Source: Platanthera guangdongensis (lineage: Eukaryota; Streptophyta; Magnoliopsida; Asparagales; Orchidaceae). From it: a stretch of DNA of 64,000 bases. The stretch spans positions 152,041,010 through 152,105,009 of the forward strand of contig CM077167.1 in NCBI GenBank assembly GCA_039583875.1. Reading direction: 5' to 3'. How positions within the stretch are numbered: the stretch's first letter is position 1; the number at the start of each line of letters is the position of its first letter. The notes under the pieces are model-generated. The model ran no database searches. It was not told the DNA's origin and saw nothing but the letters and a program-made list of their open reading frames with translations. Of the stretch, positions 42,441 to 54,095 are shown in pieces. The position numbers and the translations under genes are program-made.

Positions 42441-44395
42441 TGTAATGCCCCAAAAATTGTATTTGATTCGGTCGCGTAGAAAGGGATTTTTGGTGCATGT
42501 ATAGGGGTACACGGCCTAGGACACGGGCGTGTCCAAGGCCGTGTCTGGCTGGTGTTTTGGTCGTTTTCATCCCGACAAGGACACGGCCAGGAACACTGCT
42601 GAATGACACGGGCGTGTGCCTACCCGTATCAGTACCCGTATTCAGTTGGGTCATGTCGGTTGGCGTGGCGGTTATGCGTGACACGCCCCCAGTCACGGGC
42701 TTGTCGAGAGACCCGACACGGGCGTGTCAGGTGAGACACGGGCGTGTCTTTTCCCGTGTGGTTGTTCTGCGTTCGACAATCGTGCCTGGATCGAGGCACA
42801 CGGCTTGGGACACGGCCGTGTGCCAAGCCATGTTCGGCCCAGGTTTGGAGATTTCTGAGCGGATCTGAGCCATTCGTTTTCTTTAATTAAGATCCAACGG
42901 ACCAGATGGCTTCCTACTCTGTTAAGGCCGGGAATAGGGGGAGTTAATCCTACATTTCTCTCCAACAATTCTCTCTCCCAAGGAGTTGGAAAGAGGCGGA
43001 AGAAGGAAGGGTTTTCCGGCCTCCAGCGGAGCATCGGAGCACCATTTTGAGATCTGAGATCGGATCCGTGGAGGAAAGTTCGTTACGAAGAGTTCTGTCC
43101 GTGTAGTTTTTCCATGGCGCCAAAGCGGACTACAAGGGTAATGATTCTCTACTTGAGCATGTGAAACTCATTCTTTCTGCATAGGGAATCCCGCTCCTGC
43201 GAGTGTACGGTGAATGCGTGGTGTCCATTGGGGTTGATGTGAATAGTCCCCCTTGTGTTGCATATAGAGTCCGGAATTGAAGTACGGGCATGGAAATTGT
43301 GTGTGAAGCCTACCCGGATGTGTATTGTCTGGATCGGTGATGTTGCATTCGTATGGTTGCCGGAGAAGACTCCGTGCTTTGCGTTTTCAGGTTTCTACGC
43401 GGTATATTGCAGCAGGGATCCTTGGAGGTTACCTCCAAGGCGCACCCGGAAATATGAGCGGATTCGTTGTTCTGCTATCTTTGCGGTCAGGGAACTGACC
43501 TTGAACATAACTGGGTTATGTGATTGTTTGGAAATGTTGGGATCCGAGAAAAGCTTGGCCCGCGCGTAGTACTTAAATTGTCTAGGCGGCGTGAGCAACG
43601 AGCAAGTAGAATCGGACCTAGGCTATGTGGTTCGGTGCGAGAGACCCGAAAAGGGGACTGGCCATTGGCATAGTTGGGAGCCTTAGACGGTGGTCAGAAA
43701 GGCTAAATGCTCACATGTTGTTGCCATCGTGGGGGTGGTGGTGAAGACGCTGAAATGTCAGGATTCACCGTTAATGTGCCCTGAGTGCACGGGGTGTTTG
43801 GTCGTGCGAGCCTACACCTGTGGCGAAATATATAGTTGCACTTTATTGTTTAGCTGGGCTAATGTAATGCAAGGAAAGAGCACCGTCGTCCCGACCTTGG
43901 GGCGGGGTCGTTATAATTTGGTCGGCTTTTGGCTGACCATTATTTTGTTTGCCACCGTGCGGTGGATTGTGCTTGCAGGTGCTGCGCAGCTGAGCACCAA
44001 GTAGCGGGCTGGAGCCCATGTTGCTGTGCTGGCCCTAGAAGGCCGTAAAGAATTGTTGTAGTTTACTTTTGTCATGTGTGGCCGTCCTGCGAGCCGATGT
44101 ATGGAAAACACTATTTATTAAGTGAATTATTGTAAGGCCATAAGGCCATGTACCCTTTCAGTGTATTTTGGGTTTCATTCCAGTAGTGTGGTTGTGGACA
44201 TTCATGTTTATTGGATTTAAATTTTGGGTTCTTTCAACTTTAAAAGCTTCCACTAGAATGCTCTGTGTAGGACGAGTAGTCTTAATTAGATAGTTTGAAT
44301 ATTCTTAAGTAACCCTTCCGAGTGTCTGTGGTATATGGCATCAGGTTCCAGCTGGACCTTCTACTATATGCCATGTGACGGATGGGGGTGTTATA
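42441..44395 (+). repeat. 3' LTR of element Y (1,955 bp)
   Basis: TGTAATGCCCC...GTGTTATA. Terminal bases differ from the 5' LTR by C-to-T changes at both ends (TGTAACG to TGTAATG, TTACA to TTATA). The palindrome array here is 18 bp shorter. Confidence 0.93.
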
Positions 44396-44400
44396 CGTCC
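44396..44400. repeat. Target site duplication of element Y, right copy (CGTCC)
   Basis: Identical to 35757-35761. Confidence 0.95.
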
Positions 44401-46603
44401 CGCTTGGCTCTCCAGCACCTGCACAGGGACATTCCACCCAAGGGTGGCAAACAGAGGCAACAGTCAGCATTTAGCTGACCACATTATAACGACCCTACCC
44501 CTTTTCTCGGGGCAGCGGTAATCTTCCCTGCAGACATCATATCACAAGCATGGCAATATATCTCATATAATGTGCTTTCACGCACACATGCCATCACAAC
44601 CGTCAGCCACCCGGCCCAACGGTCCGTGCACTCAAGGCACATTCTTGGTGTACTGGCAAATCAGTTTCCCACCACCGTATCAGGGTCGCAACCTAACATC
44701 AACTCTCTTGAGCATTTACTCTATGGTGTGCAGCCGGAGTTTTATAGTCTTAGTGAACCGGGATTGCCTGTAGCCCCCCATTGTATCACGACACATAGGC
44801 CTAAGGCTCTTTCTATGCGCTCCAACAGACCGCACCTTCTAGTCTCACGTCGGACGGACATTACGCAGGTCGGATCCTCCACCCCCGTTGCCCAAATCGC
44901 CTTGCCATCACCGAGCATGGCATACTCGCGGCTAAATAAAGGCGTGGGTAGGTCTCACCGATCCTGTTCTGGCATTCAAGCCTGGGTATTTCTATTACAC
45001 ACATTCTCTCACAATATTAGCAGGTTTTTCCTGGGCACACCAGTACTTCCTGTTACTCGTTCACAGGTATGACACCGTCATATCACAAATGTCAGGGGTC
45101 TTTCCTGGGCACACCAGTACTTCCTGCTACTCTCTTCACAGGTACCACCTACGATATCAAGCATCAAAAAGGGCCTTTCCTGGTCACACCAGTACTTCCT
45201 GTTACTCATTCACAAGTTCGACCCAATAGCACAAGCATAACATGGATATTTCCTGGACTACCACTCCAGTACTTCCTGCGACTACCCTTCACAGGCATAA
45301 CCCGTTGACTCCTTACTACACGTTTATCACGGAGTCTTCTCTGATTCGTATGCAACATCACCAATCCAGACCAACCTGTCCAGATGGGCTTCACACAACA
45401 TGCCTATTACATACTCCATTTCCGGATCTATATTTCAACAAAAGGGGATTCCATGAATCACCCAAAGACTCCCAAAATCAGCCACCTCTTGGTGGGGGAA
45501 TCATAAACATATGCCAAAAAGGAAGCCTTCATATGGCTAGGAAGAAAAGTCGTTGCCTTTGAAGACCGCTTTGGTTCCATGAAGTTCCTAGCTAACTTGA
45601 AAGAATCACAACAGCGTTTCCTCCGCAAAGATGGCCTCGGATCTTAGCTTGACACTCTCAAGCTCTACCAGCAAGCAGCCCTTCTTCTTCTTCCTCCTCC
45701 TTCCTCTCCAATTCTCTCTCTAAACTTTTAGAAAGATGAAGAGAATAACAAAATGAGAATACGTTCTCTGTTTTCGGCCTTAAGGAAGTAGGAAAGAAGC
45801 TCAGCCTTTGGATCTCAGCTGAAGGAATGGATGGCTATGATTCCACCAAAAAGCATACATTTTGCATGACACGGCCTGTGACACGCCCATGTACATGGCT
45901 GTGTTCCCTAAGCGGTGCTCAACCGACTTATCCAATCCTGTGACACGCCCATGTGACACGCCCATGTGACACGCCCATGTGACACGCCCGTGTCATGGGC
46001 CGTGTCACCCGACACGCTTTCAGACACGCCCGTGTCAGTGGTCGTGTTCATCAGACTGAAAAAAATCTCAAAATCACCCGAGACTCACACGGCCTGTGAC
46101 ACGCCCATGTCCCAGGCCGTGTGCCCTTACACGGCACTAGACACGCCCCAGCTCAAAATCGTCGGGCTGCTGACACGCCCTGTGACACAGGTCTGCGCTC
46201 GACGATCTGCGTTCGACGATTAGGTAGTGATCGCCGAGCTCGCCAGCGATCGTCGGTCTCACCAGCGATCGGCAAATAACGCGTTCGACGATTTGCGCTC
46301 GACGATCAGCGTGTTCGCCGATGTGCGTTCGACGATCCGACAGCGATCCTCGAGTTGGCCCAGCACTCGACGATTGGCCCAACGTTCGACGATTTCCGTT
46401 CGACGATTTGCCAGCTCTCGACGATTTTTGTTCGACGATTTGCCAGCCCACGAAGCCTGTGCCAAATCGTCGAGCTCAATTCGTTGAACACAGACTTTTC
46501 GTCGACCTGATGCCGAACCCAAGCGGGACACGCCCTGGTACACGCCCGTGTCCCAGGCCGTGTCACCCAAAATTTTGCCTGCTGAAAAAATTAGGCTGTT
46601 ACA
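44401..46603 (-). repeat. LTR2 of the X dimer, right part
   Basis: Continues LTR2 after Y and ends GGCTGTTACA at 46603. It matches LTR1 from 28292 to 30462. It carries two additional 13-bp units TGACACGCCCATG near 45940-45980. The 75-bp repeats are at about 45020-45305 and the two palindrome arrays at 45868-46180 and 46195-46475. No gene is seen. Confidence 0.9.
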
Positions 46604-46724
46604 ACCCTCCCCTCCTACAAGAAATTTTGCCCTTGAAATTCGTACACAGGAAGGCAACTAGCAACCAAACAGTTATAACATTAAACTTCCCATGTTACAA
46701 CAACATATTTTCACTCTCCACTCA

Positions 46725-49700
46725 TTACAGAAACAGCCCAGGAAACTCCCCTCGCATGGTTTGCTCTCGCTCCCATGTAAGTTCCTCACGACCGCAGTTG
46801 TCCCATCGGACTTTAACCATCCTGACCGTCTTGTTCCGCAACTGTTTCTCGGCTCGATCCTCGATCTGAATGAGTCTAACTCTCGTTGTTAGCCCATACT
46901 CCACCTGCACCCGATCATCCGTGATCACTTGAGCTGGATCTTTAATGGCCTTCCGAAGCACCGAGATGTGAAACACATCATGTAGTCCACCCAAGTCCGC
47001 CGAAAGAGCTAGCCGATAAGCCGCTTCTTCGACTCGCTCGACCACTTCAAATGGACCCAAATATCTTGGACTCAACTTTTTCAAACGTCGAATCCTGGAG
47101 ACACCTTTGAAGGGCTTGATCTTCAAATAGATCCAATCGCCAACCTCGAACTCCACGTTGCGGTGCTTAGCGTTGTAGTACTTCTCTTTACGATCTTGAG
47201 CAATGAGTAGCTTCTCTCGAATAGCCCGAATGGTTGAATTTGCTTCATCGACTTCATTTCGATTATAAACTCGAGCTTCGCCCGCTTCTACCCAAGCCAA
47301 GGGAGTACGACACTTCCTTCCATATAAAGCTTCATATGGTGCCATCCCGATGCTTGCCTTTTAGCTATTATTATAGGCAAACTCCACCATATTGAGATGA
47401 TCCTCCCATCTCTTTCCGAAGTCAAGAGCGCACATCCTGAGCATGTCCTCCATAGTCCTGTTGGTTCTTTCAGTTTGGCCATCCGTCTGAGGATGAAAGG
47501 CCGTACTGAATGTTAACTTCGTGCCCAACAGTCGGTGAACTAGCCTCCAGTCATTTGACGTGAATCGACCATCTCGATCACTTACGATGCTCCGAGGAAC
47601 ACCGTGCAGCTGCACAATCTGGTCAACATATAATTTTGCCAAACTTTCGACCGAATCATCCCGCCTGTTCGGGAGAAAATGTGCCACTTTAGTTAGCCGG
47701 TCAACAATCACCCAGATGGAATCATTTCCTCGCTGAGATTTCGGCAACCCATGCACAAAATCCATGGAAATATCATCAAACTTCCACTCTAGAATCGGCA
47801 ACGACTTCAAATAACCACCCGGCTTTTGGCATTCCGCCTTAACCATCGCACCTGTTTGGCATTTAGCCACATAGAGGGCAGCATCTCTCTTTAGCCCTGG
47901 CTACCAGAATAGCTTTTCATATCATTGAACATCTTCGTGCTCCCGGGGTGAATAGAATACTTTGTATAATGTGCTTCATACATCAGTTCTTCCTTCAATT
48001 TACCCACATTTGGGACACACAAACGGCCCTCTTTCCGCAAAAGACCGTTATTCCAGGAGAACTTCCCTTCTGGACCAGCTTTTGCATAGCATAGGAGATC
48101 TTCATCTAACCCCATTGCTCATCGAATCCGGTCTGCAAGGTCACATTGCACCTCCGTCCAGTTCAGACATGCATTGGCGGTAGAATTCTTGTCAACACAA
48201 TAAATCTCTAACGCTTCTAGCTCCTGGATGAGACATTCATCATGCCTTTGTAACCAACTCGCTCTAGTTGGAGCTCTCTGACTCAAGGCATCCGCGACTA
48301 CATTGCCCTTTCTGGGCGTATAGTGAATCTCGAAAGTGTAGTCCCCAAGGAACTCCAACCACCTTCGTTGTCGCATGTTCAAGTCCTTCTGCTCCAATAG
48401 GTACTTAAGGCTCTTGTGATCTGTATAGATCCCCACCTTCACTCCATAAAGATAGTGTCGCCACAACTTTAGTGCAAAAATCACCGCCGCTAATTCCAAG
48501 TCATGGACGGGAAAATTTCGCTCGTGCACCTTCAGCTGGCATGAGCCATAAGCAATGACCTTTCCATTCTGTAGAAGAACGCAACCTAAGCCGCTCCCTG
48601 AGGCATCACTATAAATAACAAATCCATCGACCCCACTTGGAGAAGACAACACCGGCGCCGTGGTCAACCGAACCTTCAGTTCTTCAAAAGATCGTGCGCA
48701 CTCTGGCGTCCAAACGAACTTCTGCTCTTTTCGCATCAACGTGGTTAGCGGCAAAGCAATCCACGAGTAGTTTTCAACAAATCTTCGGTAGTAGTCTGCT
48801 AGTCCAAGGAATTTCTTGACCTCGACCACTGAAGACAACACCGGCCACTCTTGTATGGCCCTTGTCTTCGCTGGATCCACAGCTATGCCCTCTCCACTCA
48901 CCACATGGCCCGGAAAAGCCACTGACGATAGCCAAAACTCGCACTTCGAGAACTTGGCATAGAGCTGATTTTGCCTCAATGTATTCAACACCAACCGCAA
49001 ATGTTTCTCATGATCGACTTCCTATCTCGAGTACACCAGGATATCATCAATGAACACTATCACAAACAGATCCAGGTACTCTCGGAATGTGCAGTGCATC
49101 AAATCCATAAACACCGAGTGCGCATTGCACAGTCCAAATGGCATGACTGTGAACTCATAGTGCCCGTAACGTGTTCCAAATGCGGTTTTGGGAATGTCAC
49201 CTTCCCGAATTCTCAACTGGTAATAACCAGACTTCAAGTCCAACTTCGAATAGACGGTCGAGCCCACCAGCTGATCAAATAACTCATCAATCCGGGGTAT
49301 CAGATATTTATTCTTCTCGGTCAGCTTATTCAGTTCATGGAAGTCAATACATAACCGCAACCCACCGTCTTTCTTCTTCACAAAAAGCACAGGGGAGCTC
49401 CAAGGTGACATGCTTGGGCGTATATAACCTTGCTACAACAATTCTTGTAGTTGGACCTTCAACTCAGCCATCTCTTTCGGCGCGACGCGATATGGCGTGC
49501 GGGTCACAAGTTTCGCACCTGGCACCAACTCGATCATGAAGTCAATCTCCCGCTGTGGTGGTAGCACAGGGATATCCTTGGGAAACGCATCTGCAAATTC
49601 CGACACAATCGAAACATCACCCACACTGGCCTTTGGCTCAACAGCCTGAATCAGTGCGAAGTAACACTCCGCACCCTTCCGAACAACCTTGACTACTTGG

Positions 49701-50158
49701 AGTGCAGACATCAACGTCCCGCCCACTCCACACATACCCGCGAACTTTGTCTCCTGTTCGGTATTCTGGCCCTACGTGATTTCTTTGGACTGGCAATCAA
49801 TCAAGGCATGCTGCCCCGCAAGCCAATCCATACCAAATATCACGTCGAATTCCGATATCGGCAATACAGTTGCAGTCAAACTAAAATCCCGACTTCCTAT
49901 TTGGACCGCCACATCGCAAGCTTGATCCGCAAGCATCCAACAGCCATTCGGCAACACCACTCTGACACTATCTGTCTTTGCACGAGTAGGTATCCCAAGC
50001 CGCACTATAAATGCGCGAGACAGAAAAGAATGCGATGCACCTGTATCAAACAGTGCTCGCGCCAGCGTATCCCGAATCATCACAAAACCTGTGACAATCA
50101 TGTCACACACACAAGCCGCATCCACAGAGGCATTAAGTAAAAAATACAAGCAATACAA
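46725..50158 (-). pseudogene. pol of X': protease, RT, RNase H, integrase, chromodomain-like end; broken
   Basis: Protease (50158-49772): [16 protein letters not shown], ending at the TAG shared with X. RT (49411-49022): [29 protein letters not shown] then a stop at 49022. RT end and RNase H (49000-48119): [39 protein letters not shown], ending at the TGA shared with X. Integrase: a frameshift near 47910, HHCC region, Asp in SMDFVHGLP, Asp in IVSDRDGRFTS and Glu in QTDGQTERTN; a stop at 47358-47360. The last frame (47345-46725) runs through the chromodomain-like MVKVRWDNCGREELTWEREQ to its natural end, better preserved than in X. Confidence 0.9.
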
Positions 50159-50169
50159 TACTCAAACAC

Positions 50170-51316
50170 TAAACTCGTACCTGTGACGACGTCACTTTGC
50201 TTGATGGCCTCCTGTCGGCCAAGATTGTAGAGCCGGGGCTGCGCCTCAGAGGCAAAAGAGTCCACCACTGCCTTTCCTTTTTTCGCATATGACGCTCCCG
50301 CCTTCTTTTCACTCTTTGGCGGCATCCGACAATCTCGAGCTATATTCCCCACCCAGGCACAGTTGAAGCATGTACGAGTATCCGGCTTGGAGGTAGCCCC
50401 CGACGTTGCTCCCGATGCAACTGATGAAGGAGCTTGTCCACTTGTCTTGGACTTCTTGCCCCATTTCTTCTTATAAAATGGTTTCCCAGGTCGGGGGACC
50501 TTCCCCTCCGGTTGCATCATAGCCAAAGCCCTCTTCCCCTGCACCCTCTTACATATCGTTTTCCAGTGCGCTCGCAGTGTCGACCAACGCCTGGAAGCCT
50601 TGGTTCACAGAACTAGAAAGCAGGAACCTCAACTCATCCCATAGTCCTTCGTAGAACCTATTTGTCTTCCTCTGCTCATCAGCAAATATCGAACCCGCAT
50701 ACCGCCCTAAGCATGTAAACTCATGCAGGTAAGCTTCCACACTGCCATCACCATGCGTCAGCCTTTGAAATTCATTCTGCATGGCAATCCGTTGCGCCGC
50801 ATGAAGGTGCTTCGATAGGAAGAGTCGAGAGAATTCTTCCATCGATACTTGTGTTAAGGGACGACCGGCCAAGTGATGCAGCTCCATCTTGTCCCACCAC
50901 AGTCTAGCCTCTCCTTCAAGAAGGAAAGTCGCTAAGGTGACTTTCTGATGCTCCTCCATTCCAATCACCGTCATGATCCACTTGACGCGTGATAACCAAT
51001 CCTCAGCATGTGCAGCAGCTCCCACTCCCGAAAACGTCGTTGTGTGAAAACTCATAAACCGCGTCAACTGCTTCTCAGCGGTTCTAGGATTCACAACCAC
51101 AACAGATTCTGGGATCGCCTCCACCTGTTCTGGCCGTACGGCCGGCTGCGCCTGCCCTTGCACCTGCCCAACCGAATGTCCTTGAACCATCGCAAATAAA
51201 GCCTCAGTAATTTGTCGCATGTTTTTTGCAGATGGCGGAGGTGTAGGCACCTCAGTTGGTGCCATACTTTCATCCGAACGCTGGGGCTCCGATTGCTCCG
51301 CACCACTCCGAGTCAC
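50170..51316 (-). pseudogene. gag of X', broken; zinc knuckle lesion
   Basis: Opens MTRSGAEQSEPQRSDE at 51316 and stays open for 255 codons through the gag domain (TFLLEGEARLWWDKMELH, AYLHEFTCLGRYAGS) before a stop or frameshift at 50549. It continues in a second frame from 50544: PGKPFYKKKWGKKSK, then CFNCAWVGNIARDC (about 50369-50328), where Gly-Arg became Ala-Trp and the zinc-binding His became Asn compared with X (CFNCGRVGH). The tail PRLYNLGRQEAIKQSDVV leads into protease. Confidence 0.87.
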
Positions 51317-51528
51317 CTAAAGGAGACAAGACACACACATTAGCGGCCTTACGCCATCAAACAACACAAAAGAGGAACACGCTGGTTCCTCAAACACAAG
51401 AATTTGCATTTCTATTATGGACATTCAGGAGTTCAAATGTGTTAACATGGTTTGCATAGACACGTGCTCGCCACCCCACAAAAGAAGTCGACCACGACTT
51501 CGAGAGGGAAATACCAAGATAGCTGAGA

Positions 51529-54090
51529 CCCCATCCGTTCATATGGTATATACTAGAAGGTCCGGCCGGGTACCCACATCATATATCACAATACAGGCAG
51601 TGAAGGTACGGGATGATACCAAAGTAGTGCAACGCACCTTAACACATTGCATTCTAGCGGAAGCCTATACTAACACTTTGAACACCAATCTTGAATGTCC
51701 AACATATAAAACAACTCCACATTGTATATATATCATAGGAATGTCTTACAACAACACAAAAGTTGGCCTTATGTCCTAACATGGCTTTCAAACAGTGGCC
51801 TAAACATTGGCGCTCAGGCCGGCCACACTAAAAGAAAACACAACAGTCACCCAATTACCCTTCAAGGGCTAGCAACAGCAGCAGCAGGGACATCAACCTT
51901 TATGTGTCCTGCTTGGCTCTCCAGCACGTGCACATGGGCATTCCACCAAAGGGTGGCAAACAGAGGCAATGGTCAGCATTCAGCTGACCACATTATAACG
52001 ACCCTACCCCTTTTCTCGGGGCAACGGTAATCTTCCCTGCAGGCATATCATATCACAAGCATGGTAATATATCTCATATAATGTGCTTTCACGCACACAT
52101 GACATCACAACCGTCAGCCACCCAGCCCAACAGTCCGTGAACTCAGGGCACATTCTTGGTGTACTGGCAAATCAGTTGCCCACCGCCGTATCAGGGTCGC
52201 AACCCAACGGTAACTCTCTTGAGCATTGATTCCATGGCGTGCAGCCGGAGTTTTATAGTCTTAGTGAACCGGGATTGGCTCGTAGCTCCCCATTGTATCA
52301 CAACACGTAGGACTAAGACTCTTGCTATGCGCTCCAACAGACCGCACCTTCTGGTCTCACGTCGGACGAACATAACGCAGGTCAGATCCTCCACCCCCCG
52401 TTTCTCAAATCGCCTTGCCATCACAGAGCACGGCATACTCGCGACTAAATAAAGGCGCGGGTAGGTCTCACCGATCTATTCTGGCATTCAAGCCTGGCTA
52501 TTTCTATTACACCCATTATCTCACAACATTAGAGGGTCTTTCCAGGGCACACCAGTACTTCCTGTTACTCGTTCATGGGTACGACACCGCCATATCACAA
52601 ATGTTAGGGGTCTTTCCTGGGCACACCAGTACTTCCTGCTACTCTCTTCACAGGTACCACCTACGACATCAAGCATCACAAAGGGCCTTTCCTGGTCACA
52701 CCAGTATTTCCTGTTACTCATTCATAGGTACGACCCAATAGCACAAGCATAACACTGATATTTCCTGGACTACCACTCCAGTACTTCCTGTGACTACCCT
52801 TCATAGGCATAACCCGTTGACTCCTTACTACACGTTTATCACAGAGACTTCTCTGATTCGTATGCAACATCACCAATCCATACCAACCTGTCCAGATGGG
52901 CTTCACACAGCATGCCTATTCCGTACTCCATTTCCGGATCTATATGCCAACAAAACGAGATTCCATGAATCACCCAAAGTCTCCCAAAATCAGCCAGCTC
53001 TTGGTGGGGGAATCACAAATATATGCCAAAATGGAAGCCTTCACATGGCTAGGAAGAAAAGTCGTTACCCTTGAAAACCACTTTGGTGCCATGAAGTTCC
53101 TACCAAACTTGAAAGAATCGCAACAGCGTTTCCTTCGCAAAGATGGCCTCGGATCTTAGCTTGACACTCTCAAGCTCCACCGGCAAGCAACCCTTCTTCT
53201 TCTTCTCCCTCCTCCTTCCTCTCCCTTTCTCTCTCTAAACTTTTAGAAAGATGAAGACAATAAAAAAATGAGAATACGTTCTCTGTTTTCGGCCTTAAGG
53301 AAGTAGGAAAGAAGCTCAGACTTTGGATCTCATCTAAAGGAATGGATGGCTACGATTCCACCAAAAAGCATATATTTTGCCTGCATGGCCTGTGACATGC
53401 CCGTGTCCATGGCCGTGTTCCCTAAGCGGTGCTCAACAGACTTATCCAATCCTGTGACACGCCCATGTGACACGCCCGTGTCATGGGCCATGTCACCCGA
53501 CACGCTTTCAGACATGCTCGTGTCAGTGGCCGTGTTCATCAGGCTGAAAAAATCTCTAAATCACCCGAGACTCACACGGCCTGTGACACGCCCGTGTCCC
53601 AGGAAGTGTGCCCATACACGGCACTAGACATGCCCCAGCTCAAACTCATCGGGCTACTGACACGCCCTATGACACAGGTCTGCACTCGACGATCTGCGTT
53701 TGACAATCAGGCAGCAATCGTCGAGCTCGTCAGCGATCGTCGATCTCACCAGCTATCGGCAAACAACGCATTTGAAGATTTGCGCTCGACGATCAGCACG
53801 TTCGACGATGTGCGTTCGACGATCGGGCAGTGATCGTCGAGTTGGCCCAGCGCTCGACGATTGGCCCAGCGTTCGACGATTTCCGATTGACGATTTGCCA
53901 GCGATCGACGATTTCCGTTCGACGATTTGCCAGTCCACGAAGCCTGTGCCAAATGGTCGAGCTCAATTCATTGAACACAGACTTTTTGTCGACCTGACGC
54001 CGAACCCAAGCGGGACACGCCCTGGGACACGCCCGTGTCCCAGGCCGTGTCACCCAAAATTTAGCCTGCTGAAAATATTGGGCTGTTACA
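51529..54090 (-). repeat. LTR3 of the X dimer (about 2,562 bp; 5' LTR of X')
   Basis: Starts at CCCCATCCG after the junction GATAGCTGAGA, lacking the first bases of LTR1 and the primer site, the same arrangement as LTR2. It ends GGGCTGTTACA at 54090. Contains the 75-bp repeats (about 52530-52815), the GACACGCCC array (about 53395-53680) and the TCGACGAT array (53685-53965). No gene is seen. Confidence 0.9.
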
Positions 54091-54095
54091 GAGTG
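54091..54095. repeat. Target site duplication of the X dimer, right copy (GAGTG)
   Basis: Identical to 27896-27900; the broken 86-bp unit resumes with CTTGGTCAACGGGTC. Confidence 0.93.

Larger units (their letters stand above)
35762..44395 (+). mobile_element. Element Y: Tekay-like Ty3/gypsy chromovirus, complete but decayed
   Basis: An 8,634-bp element with LTRs 35762-37734 and 42441-44395, primer site 37738, gag, pol ending in a chromodomain-like segment, polypurine tract 42429-42440 and target duplication CGTCC. It lies opposite in strand to its host LTR. LTR pair is very similar by eye; the 18-bp length difference matches an indel in the palindrome array. Its pol is related to X (shared [22 protein letters not shown]) but its LTR differs, so it is a separate family of the same lineage. 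Confidence 0.93.
27901..54090 (-). mobile_element. X dimer: Tekay-like Ty3/gypsy tandem element, LTR-X-LTR-X'-LTR, with element Y nested in the middle LTR
   Basis: Three LTRs of one family (27901-30462; 35385-35761 plus 44401-46603; 51529-54090) alternate with two internal regions (30463-35384 and 46604-51528), both minus strand. Only the outermost ends carry a target duplication (GAGTG), so the whole is one locus, not two independent insertions. X and X' share two nonsense codons (TAG at 33629-33631 and 49772-49774; TGA at 31977-31979 and 48119-48121) and the same lesion at the LTR/primer-site junction, suggesting duplication after decay began. Each also has private lesions. Confidence 0.87.

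Noticed and set aside
27901..54090. X and X' as two independent insertions of the same family
   Set aside because: Only the outer ends have a target duplication, and both bodies share two stops and the same primer-site lesion.
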